Of a DNA stretch of 64,000 nucleotides, positions 57,182 to 64,000 are shown piece after piece. Below the pieces are notes generated by a model. It was given only the letters and a program-made list of their open reading frames with translations. It ran no database searches and was not told the origin of the DNA. Numbering within the stretch: position 1 is the first letter of the stretch; each line of letters opens with the position of its first letter. This DNA is from Desulfocapsa sp. (GTDB lineage Bacteria > Desulfobacterota > Desulfobulbia > Desulfobulbales > Desulfocapsaceae). The stretch spans positions 141,021 to 205,020 of the forward strand of contig JAESPV010000025.1 of the NCBI GenBank assembly GCA_016765495.1. Direction: 5' to 3'. The position numbers and the translations under genes are program-made.

Positions 57182-58906
57182 GTGTACAATGAACTGAAAA
57201 GATTTGAACAGATACTCTTTGATATCTGTGCAGTAGGTCTGCTGTTATTCTATTCCTATGCTGCTGTTTTGTCGCCTGCTGCGACCCAGTATCATCGCGG
57301 GATTTATGTTATTGTCACCTATGTACTGGTTTTTCTACTGTATAAATCAAAATCTACCATTGGCCGAATCATAGACTATATATTGATTATCGCCTCCATT
57401 GTAACCATTGGATACTGGATGTACAATTTCGAAGCCATCAATTACAGAACTGGCGCTGAAACACCCCTTGATATCGGGATTGCCATGGTGGGTGTGTTGC
57501 TTGGCATTGAGCTTGCCAGGCGGGTTGTTGGTACTATTTTTGTAGTTATCGGCGTTGTTATGCTTGCGTACGGGGTGTACGGCGATTATATGCCTGATCT
57601 CGTCTCCCATGCAGGAGATACTTTCCCATACCTTTGTACCTCAATTTTTTACAAGAGTGATGGGATATTTGGAATCATGGCAAATGTTCTTGCCACCTAT
57701 ATTCTTCTTTTTGTTCTTTTTGGTGCTTTTCTTAAAAAATGTGGCGCACAAAAATTCTTTATTGATTTTCCACTTGCTGCCGTCGGGCACAAAATTGGCG
57801 GCCCCGGTAAAGTTGCAGTTATTGCCTCAGGGCTTTTTGGTTCAATCTCCGGCAGTGCTATAGCCAATACTGTGTCAACCGGTGCATTCACTATCCCAAT
57901 GATGAAAAAAGCTGGATTTAAACCACATATTGCAGGTGCCATTGAACCAGCAGCATCCATTGGCGGAATGTTTATGCCGCCCATCATGGGTGCCGGTGGC
58001 TTTATTATGGCAGAGCTAACAGGACTGCCATATTCGCAGATCATGCTGGTTGCCCTGTTTCCTTCCATTATGTATTTTTTCTCTGTTTTTGTAATGGTCC
58101 ATTATGAAGCCAAGAAAAACAACATTGTTGGCGAAAAATCAGAACAGAACGCATGGGATATATTTAAGTCAGAATGGTATTACACCATCCCTCTTGTTGT
58201 GATTACCATCTTAATGCTCCGTGGCTATTCACCGGGCTATTCCGCTATCCTTGGCCTTGTTTCCTGCATTGTACTTTCCTGGTTTCGCAAAGAAACACGT
58301 ATAGGCCCCAAGGAATTCCTGGAAGCATCACGTGATGGTGCGGTGTCAAGCCTGCAGATTGGCGCCACTGTTGGAGTAATTGGTATCATCATCGGCGTTC
58401 TTACCTTCAGTGGACTGGTACTCACCTTTGCTGATATCGTTATTGAACTTGCAGACGGATCACTTGTTCTCACCATCCTCCTCATTGCCCTTGCATCACT
58501 GGTGCTCGGAATGGGAGTACCTGTTACGGCGGCCTATCTGATCACTGCAGTTGTTGCAGTTCCAGCACTTACTCATCTGGGAGTTAATGTCCTTGCAGCT
58601 CACATGATTGTTTACTGGTTGTCCCAAGATTCAAATATTACCCCGCCGGTGTGTATTGCAGCCTTTGCAGGAGCGACAATTGCCAAGGCCAACATGTGGA
58701 AGACTGCCTTTTCAGCATTTAAATTTGCCAAATTTCTCTATCTTGGCCCCTTTCTCTTTGGCTTTGTCCCCGGATTTTCCCTCACGGGAACATCAATGGA
58801 TATTATCAAAGCCTTTATTCTCATTATCTTTGGTACCTGGCTCTATTCCTACCTGCTGAGTGGTATTTGGATTCAAACAATTTTCGGTAAAAAACAGGCT
58901 GCATAG
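57182..58906 (+). CDS. TRAP transporter fused permease (4TM/12TM)
   Basis: 574 aa multi-TM; GPGKVAVIASGLFGSISGSAIANTVSTGAFTIPMMKKAGFKPHIAGAIEPAASIGGMFMPPIMGAGGF. Confidence 0.93.
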   Translation: MYNELKRFEQILFDICAVGLLLFYSYAAVLSPAATQYHRGIYVIVTYVLVFLLYKSKSTIGRIIDYILIIASIVTIGYWMYNFEAINYRTGAETPLDIGIAMVGVLLGIELARRVVGTIFVVIGVVMLAYGVYGDYMPDLVSHAGDTFPYLCTSIFYKSDGIFGIMANVLATYILLFVLFGAFLKKCGAQKFFIDFPLAAVGHKIGGPGKVAVIASGLFGSISGSAIANTVSTGAFTIPMMKKAGFKPHIAGAIEPAASIGGMFMPPIMGAGGFIMAELTGLPYSQIMLVALFPSIMYFFSVFVMVHYEAKKNNIVGEKSEQNAWDIFKSEWYYTIPLVVITILMLRGYSPGYSAILGLVSCIVLSWFRKETRIGPKEFLEASRDGAVSSLQIGATVGVIGIIIGVLTFSGLVLTFADIVIELADGSLVLTILLIALASLVLGMGVPVTAAYLITAVVAVPALTHLGVNVLAAHMIVYWLSQDSNITPPVCIAAFAGATIAKANMWKTAFSAFKFAKFLYLGPFLFGFVPGFSLTGTSMDIIKAFILIIFGTWLYSYLLSGIWIQTIFGKKQAA

Positions 58907-58957
58907 TCTCGCACAGAGGAACGGGAACAATCAGGCCTCCAGGAATCAGGGTTAAAT

Positions 58958-61246
58958 ATGCAGAGAGTTGAATACTGGATAGGAAATGTGGTCATTAAAT
59001 ACCGCTGGTTATTCATTTTTGCACTACTCAGTTTTGCAATCATATCTGCCAGTGGTATGCAGTTCCTCACCTTTTCTAACGATTCCAGAATGTTTTTTTC
59101 AAAAGAAAACCCTCAACTCCAGGCATTGGAGGCTCTGGAAAACACTTATACCAAGGTGGAGAATGTTCTGTATATTATTGCTCCAAAATCCGGAAATATT
59201 TTTGAAGCAAAAACTCTGGCAGCCATAGAATTCATCACCGAACAAGCCTGGACAATCCCCTTCTCCAGCCGTGTTGACTCCTTAAGCAATTACCAGCACA
59301 CTAAAGCCTTTGAAGATGACCTTGTAGTTGCAGACCTTATCTCTGGCGCAGAAGCACTCAATGATGAAGCAATAGCTGAAATCAAGCAAATCGCCATCAC
59401 TCAGCCCATGCTTTTAAACAGTCTCATTGACCAGAAAGGAAGTGTCACTGCAGTCAACATTAATATCATCAAGCCAGATGATGGAAGTTATAAAATTGAA
59501 GAGGTTAGTAAAGCTGCTCTTGCACTCGATCAGCTCATGAAGGACAAATATCCCTTTCTTGATATTTACCTTACCGGTGGAGTGATGATTGATACAGCAT
59601 TCGGGGAAGCCCCTGTAAGGGATATGCGCACTCTTATTCCCGTTATGTTTGCACTCCTGCTCTTTCTTATTATAGTTTCCATCAGATCTATAATGGCAAC
59701 AGTAGCCACCCTGCTGGTAATTATCCTGTCCACTATCACGGCCATTGGCCTTGCCGGCTGGATGGGAATAGTGCTGACACCGGCTTCAGCCAACGCACCA
59801 ATTATTATTTTAACTCTTGCGGTTGCAGACTCTATCCATATCCTTGCCACGGTCTTTTACCAGATGCGCAACGGTACTACCAGATACGATGCCATAAAGG
59901 GGTCTATCAAGGTTAATCTTAAACCTGTTCTCATAACCAGTGTCAGTACTGCAATCGGTTTTATGGCCATGAATTTCTCAGATGTCCCGCCTTTTAAAGA
60001 TCTTGGAAATATTGTTGCCATGGGGGTAATGGCCGCATTTTTCTATTCTATTTTCTTTTTACCTTCATTTATGGCAGTCCTTCCCCTCCGGGTAAAACAC
60101 AATACAGGAAAACAGATTAGAGTTTTTACACTTCTCGCAGATCTTGTCATTAAACGCCGTACACCGATTTTCTGGTCAATGCTTGTACTAATCATTGCCA
60201 CCAGTGCCGGGATATCAAAAATCTATCTTAATGATGAATTTATAAAATATTTTGACCACAGTTATCCTTTTCGGATTGCCTCTGATTTTTCAGCAGAACA
60301 TCTTGCAGGACTTGAAATCATCGACTGGGATCTTGACTCAGGTGAGAGAGGCGGGATCAACGATCCCAAATACCTGAAGACAGTAGAAGCCTTTGCAGAA
60401 TGGTTTCGCGCACAACCTGAAGTAAAACACGTATACACCATCACAGACATCATGAAGCGCCTTAACAAGAGCATGCATGGTGATGATCCGCTGTGGTACA
60501 AATTGCCGGAACAACGAGATCTGGCAGCCCAGTACCTGCTGCTTTTTGAAATGAGTCTTCCCTTTGGCCTTGATCTGAACGATCGCATCAACCTTGACAA
60601 ATCAGCTTCCCGGATGACAGTTTCCACTCCAAATATAGGCACTGCAGAAATACTTGATCTTGAACGTCGCGGCCGGGAATGGCTGCAACTCCACGCACCG
60701 GAAATGACCACCTACGGATCGGGGCTCTCCATTATATTTTCCTATATTTCAAAACGTAACATCGAATCCATGCTGAAAGGCTCCATCATTGCTCTGGTTT
60801 TAATTTCATTTATAATGATCCTGGCATTACGTGATTTTAAGCTTGGAATTTTAAGTCTTATACCAAACCTCACTCCTGCCTTTATGGCCTTTGGAATATG
60901 GGGAATTTTTGTTGGACAGGTTGGACTCGCCGTGTCAGTCATGATTGCCATGACTCTTGGAATTGTAGTTGATGACACCGTCCATTTTCTTTCAAAATAT
61001 CAACGCGCCCGCAAGGAACATAACATGAGCCCCGAGGATGCTGTCAGGTATGTTTTCAAAACCGTTGGGTCTGCTATCTGGATAACAACCCTTGCGCTGG
61101 TTGGCGGATTTGGCGTGCTTTCTTTTTCCAGTTTCCAGATCAACGCTCATATGGGAGCGATGACCACAATCACCATTATTTTTGCAATTATTCTCGATTT
61201 TTTCTTTCTCCCAACCCTTCTCTTAAAACTGGATACTAAAAAATGA
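58958..61246 (+). CDS. RND/MMPL-family transporter
   Basis: 762 aa, two repeated TM halves; SANAPIIILTLAVADSIHILATVF; MTLGIVVDDTVHFLSKYQRAR. Confidence 0.9.
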   Translation: MQRVEYWIGNVVIKYRWLFIFALLSFAIISASGMQFLTFSNDSRMFFSKENPQLQALEALENTYTKVENVLYIIAPKSGNIFEAKTLAAIEFITEQAWTIPFSSRVDSLSNYQHTKAFEDDLVVADLISGAEALNDEAIAEIKQIAITQPMLLNSLIDQKGSVTAVNINIIKPDDGSYKIEEVSKAALALDQLMKDKYPFLDIYLTGGVMIDTAFGEAPVRDMRTLIPVMFALLLFLIIVSIRSIMATVATLLVIILSTITAIGLAGWMGIVLTPASANAPIIILTLAVADSIHILATVFYQMRNGTTRYDAIKGSIKVNLKPVLITSVSTAIGFMAMNFSDVPPFKDLGNIVAMGVMAAFFYSIFFLPSFMAVLPLRVKHNTGKQIRVFTLLADLVIKRRTPIFWSMLVLIIATSAGISKIYLNDEFIKYFDHSYPFRIASDFSAEHLAGLEIIDWDLDSGERGGINDPKYLKTVEAFAEWFRAQPEVKHVYTITDIMKRLNKSMHGDDPLWYKLPEQRDLAAQYLLLFEMSLPFGLDLNDRINLDKSASRMTVSTPNIGTAEILDLERRGREWLQLHAPEMTTYGSGLSIIFSYISKRNIESMLKGSIIALVLISFIMILALRDFKLGILSLIPNLTPAFMAFGIWGIFVGQVGLAVSVMIAMTLGIVVDDTVHFLSKYQRARKEHNMSPEDAVRYVFKTVGSAIWITTLALVGGFGVLSFSSFQINAHMGAMTTITIIFAIILDFFFLPTLLLKLDTKK

Positions 61247-62046
61247 ATTTCTTTTTCAGTAATACACTCACCGCCTCTTTCCTCTTCGCACCGCTGCTCT
61301 TCGTCCAGCTGGCCTATTCAGAAACCGCAGAAGAAAAAGGCTTGGCCATCGCCATGGAAGCCGACAGGCGTGACAGCGGTTTTGGTGATTACACCGCAAA
61401 TATGACAATGATCCTGAAGAACAAACAGGGTAAAGAAAGCAAACGAGCCATTCGCAGCAAAACGCTTGAAGTACCAGGGGATGGAGACAAAATTCTTTCC
61501 ATTTTCGATACTCCGCGCGATGTTAAGGGAACCGCCTTTCTCACCTTTTCCCGCAAAAAAGGAGATGACAAGCAGTGGTTGTATCTGCCCGCCTTAAAAC
61601 GTGTTAAACGCATTAACTCCCGTAATAAATCAGGTTCATTCATGGGCAGTGAATTTGCCTATGAGGATATTGCCAGTCAGGAAGTGGAAAAATACACCTA
61701 TAGACATCTTCGGGAAGAAGAGTATCGGGGAGTACTCTGTTTTGTTGGAGAAAGCTATCCTGTGGATAAAAAGAATTCAGGCTACACCAAACGTATCTCC
61801 TGGGTGGATACAGCAGAATACAGATTATTAAAAGTAGAATTTTATGACAGAAAAAAGAGTCTTTTAAAAACGCTTACTATTGATGGATATCAGCAGTATC
61901 TCGGAAAATACTGGCGTGCAGACAGCATGAATATGGTGAACCATCAAACCGGAAAATCCACCACTCTCCTCTTTAATGATTACAACTTTCGTACAGGCCT
62001 TACTGATAAAGATTTTAATTCAACAAGTTTAAAGCGTGTCCGCTAG
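61243..62046 (+). CDS. LolA-like outer membrane lipoprotein-sorting protein
   Basis: Signal peptide; GDKILSIFDTPRDVKGTAFLTFSRKKGDDKQWLYLPALKRVKRI; SFMGSEFAYEDI. Confidence 0.88.
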   Translation: MNFFFSNTLTASFLFAPLLFVQLAYSETAEEKGLAIAMEADRRDSGFGDYTANMTMILKNKQGKESKRAIRSKTLEVPGDGDKILSIFDTPRDVKGTAFLTFSRKKGDDKQWLYLPALKRVKRINSRNKSGSFMGSEFAYEDIASQEVEKYTYRHLREEEYRGVLCFVGESYPVDKKNSGYTKRISWVDTAEYRLLKVEFYDRKKSLLKTLTIDGYQQYLGKYWRADSMNMVNHQTGKSTTLLFNDYNFRTGLTDKDFNSTSLKRVR

Positions 62047-63253
62047 ACTCTTCCCAAAAACGTTTTTTACCACTGCAGCAAGTATTCTTGCTTTGCTGCT
62101 TCTGCTTTCCAGCAATGCACAATCATTAGAAGTGGATGGTGAAATCTCTGTACAGGGATTTCTTTTTTTTGAGAATGGTGCCTGGCCGCATCAGAAAAAC
62201 CAGTCCGTATCAGGGGCAATAACGGTTAAAATATTTCATGAGATTCGTGACACCTTCCATCTCGCATTGGAACCATTCTATCGAATAGACAGTGAAGACC
62301 AGGAACGAAGCCATGGTGATCTGCGCCTGGCTGAGGTGCTCTATTTCACAGACAACTGGGAAATTTCTGTCGGCCTCGGACGGGTCTTCTGGGGTGCTAC
62401 TGAATTTGTTCATCTTGTGGACATCATTAACCAGACTGATCAGGTTGAAGATCTGGATGGGGAAGAAAAGCTTGGCCAGCCGATGCTGCACCTCACGGTG
62501 CCGCATGACTGGGGTGTTGTTGAAGCATTTGTCCTGCCATGGTTTCGGGAACGCACATTCCCTGGAGTGAACGGTCGTTATCGAACAGTATTGCCTGTGG
62601 ACACAGATAGGGCAGTCTATGAGAGTGGAGCCGGACAACATCATACTGATATTGCAATTCGTTATTCCACAACACTTGGTGCAACAGATTTAGGCCTTTA
62701 TTATTTTAACGGCACAGCCCGGGATCCAATTCTATTATTTTCTCATAAGCAAACTTCTTCCCCCATGCTCTTCCCGTACTATGAACAGATTGGTCAAACC
62801 GGCCTTGATCTCCAAATGGCTGCCGGGGAATGGTTATTCAAAGTTGAAGCATATTATCGTATTGGCCAGAGCCGTTCCTATGCTGCCACCACATTCGGTT
62901 TTGAATACACGCTGGTTGGTATTGCTGATACCATGATGGATCTGGGACTCATCGGGGAATATGTGTATGATGACCGTGATGATGGCTGGTTGCCAACGAT
63001 TTACGAAAACGACGTTATGACTGGTTTGCGACTTGCTGTCAATGATATGGATGATTCAAATATCCTGCTTGGCGTCATACGAGACATTCATTCTGACTCG
63101 ACAATTTTTGCTGTTGAAGCCAGTCGGCGACTGGGAGATTCTATTAGAATTAATTTGGATGCCTCTTTTTTTATGAATATGGATCAATTAGATCCTGCGG
63201 CAAGTCTTGCTCGTGATGACTCCATAAAACTTGAAATGGTATGGTACTGGTAA
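62036..63253 (+). CDS. putative outer-membrane beta-barrel protein linked to RND/LolA-like operon
   Basis: Signal peptide; alternating aromatic/polar beta-strand pattern; terminal aromatic ...KLEMVWYW; overlaps preceding gene. Confidence 0.7.
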   Translation: MSARLFPKTFFTTAASILALLLLLSSNAQSLEVDGEISVQGFLFFENGAWPHQKNQSVSGAITVKIFHEIRDTFHLALEPFYRIDSEDQERSHGDLRLAEVLYFTDNWEISVGLGRVFWGATEFVHLVDIINQTDQVEDLDGEEKLGQPMLHLTVPHDWGVVEAFVLPWFRERTFPGVNGRYRTVLPVDTDRAVYESGAGQHHTDIAIRYSTTLGATDLGLYYFNGTARDPILLFSHKQTSSPMLFPYYEQIGQTGLDLQMAAGEWLFKVEAYYRIGQSRSYAATTFGFEYTLVGIADTMMDLGLIGEYVYDDRDDGWLPTIYENDVMTGLRLAVNDMDDSNILLGVIRDIHSDSTIFAVEASRRLGDSIRINLDASFFMNMDQLDPAASLARDDSIKLEMVWYW

Positions 63254-63262
63254 AAAAACTCA

Positions 63263-63835
63263 ATGAATATACTTTCACTCATCTTTCCAGTAGTCGCCTC
63301 CATTCTTTGCCTTCCTGCTCTTGCAGACTCAAGCTCTGAAAAGTATGAGAATTTCTACAATGTTCAATTCGTAAAAAATTATGACGGTGATTCAATCACT
63401 TTCAACATTCCAAATACTCCTGCAATTGTAGGTAAAAATATGGTTATTCGCTTGCGGGGGATAGACACCCCGGAACTCAAGAAAAAAACCTGCACAGCCG
63501 AAAAAGAAAAAGCACTGCAGGCAAAACGACTGGTTCACTCCCTGCTGAAAAATGCAAAAGCTATACACCTGCATCGAATAGGACGAGGTAAGTACTTCAG
63601 AATGCTTGCCGATGTTGACTTTGATGGACAGGATCTCGCAACTGTATTACTGAACCGTGATCTTGCTGTGAAATACTCTGGCGGAAAAAAAGACTTTAGC
63701 TGGTGCAGGGAGAGCAGTAATAAAATATCAGTAAGACATAACTCCAAGTCTGTTCTTCCCCCAAAAATTTCAGGTGTATATGTCTGGCCCCCACCGCCAG
63801 TTCAAAAACCAATCAACAAAAAGAACACCAAATGA
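63263..63835 (+). CDS. secreted thermonuclease (SNase)-like protein
   Basis: Signal peptide; NYDGDSITFNIP, VIRLRGIDTPELKKKTCTAEKEKALQAKRLV. Confidence 0.88.
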   Translation: MNILSLIFPVVASILCLPALADSSSEKYENFYNVQFVKNYDGDSITFNIPNTPAIVGKNMVIRLRGIDTPELKKKTCTAEKEKALQAKRLVHSLLKNAKAIHLHRIGRGKYFRMLADVDFDGQDLATVLLNRDLAVKYSGGKKDFSWCRESSNKISVRHNSKSVLPPKISGVYVWPPPPVQKPINKKNTK

Positions 63836-63856
63836 CAAGCTCCTGGCGAAAATCAT

Positions 63857-64000
63857 TTATTCCTTTAGAAGATCAGCAAGTTCCTCAGGGGTAAGGATGG
63901 ATCGCAACTGTTGGGAACGACGATCATTATCCATACGCCGATCTGCCCCTTTACGACGATCAACACCCAAACGTGAATTAGCTAAAGACCGTATCCAGGA
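63857..64000 (-). CDS. hypothetical protein with DRR-repeat segment (C-terminal part; truncated by window edge)
   Basis: Minus frame SWIRSLANSRLGVDRRKGADRRMDNDRRSQQLRSILTPEELADLLKE*; open to the window edge. Confidence 0.55.
   Translation of the reverse strand, partial: SWIRSLANSRLGVDRRKGADRRMDNDRRSQQLRSILTPEELADLLKE

Noticed and set aside
1-64000. CRISPR arrays, rRNA, tRNA, prophage or toxin-antitoxin/defence islands
   Set aside because: No regularly spaced direct repeats, rRNA/tRNA signatures, or recognisable phage/defence proteins seen.

Overview
The window is chromosomal, gene-dense bacterial DNA. Gene content suggests a sulfate-reducing or sulfur-cycling Desulfobacterota, possibly Desulfobulbales-like; this taxonomic call is inference only. 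It is mostly housekeeping and metabolism: branched-chain amino acid synthesis (leuA, ilvB, ilvN), phospholipid synthesis (psd, pssA), asd, rsmD, coaD, Rieske/cytochrome b, a fused HisHF, anaerobic cobalamin genes (cbiD, cbiET, cbiF, cobO), HU, LarE and DUF39 homocysteine synthase, pheA, moaA, tsaD, rsmA, an aldehyde:ferredoxin oxidoreductase/Entner-Doudoroff cluster, an efflux-like cluster, sdh/frd, pepN, dapL, ispH, a TAXI-TRAP transporter, and an RND/LolA-like/beta-barrel operon. No rRNA, tRNA, CRISPR array, prophage or intact transposase was recognised. Observations most worth a second look: (1) an unannotated leucine-rich leader peptide plus terminator upstream of leuA, which looks like a classical attenuator; (2) a three-domain regulator with GntR HTH, aminotransferase and LysR-type effector domains, with a divergent small membrane ORF; (3) a DUF39 homocysteine synthase separated from a three-Cys LarE only by an in-frame TGA, with no ATG or GTG start; (4) a eukaryote-like HisHF fusion outside a his operon; (5) an approximately 143-bp MITE-like element that supplies part of the cytochrome b stop codon; (6) a geranylgeranyl-reductase-family gene in the sdh operon, a candidate menaquinone side-chain reductase; (7) AOR, polyferredoxin, Edd and Eda clustered together.
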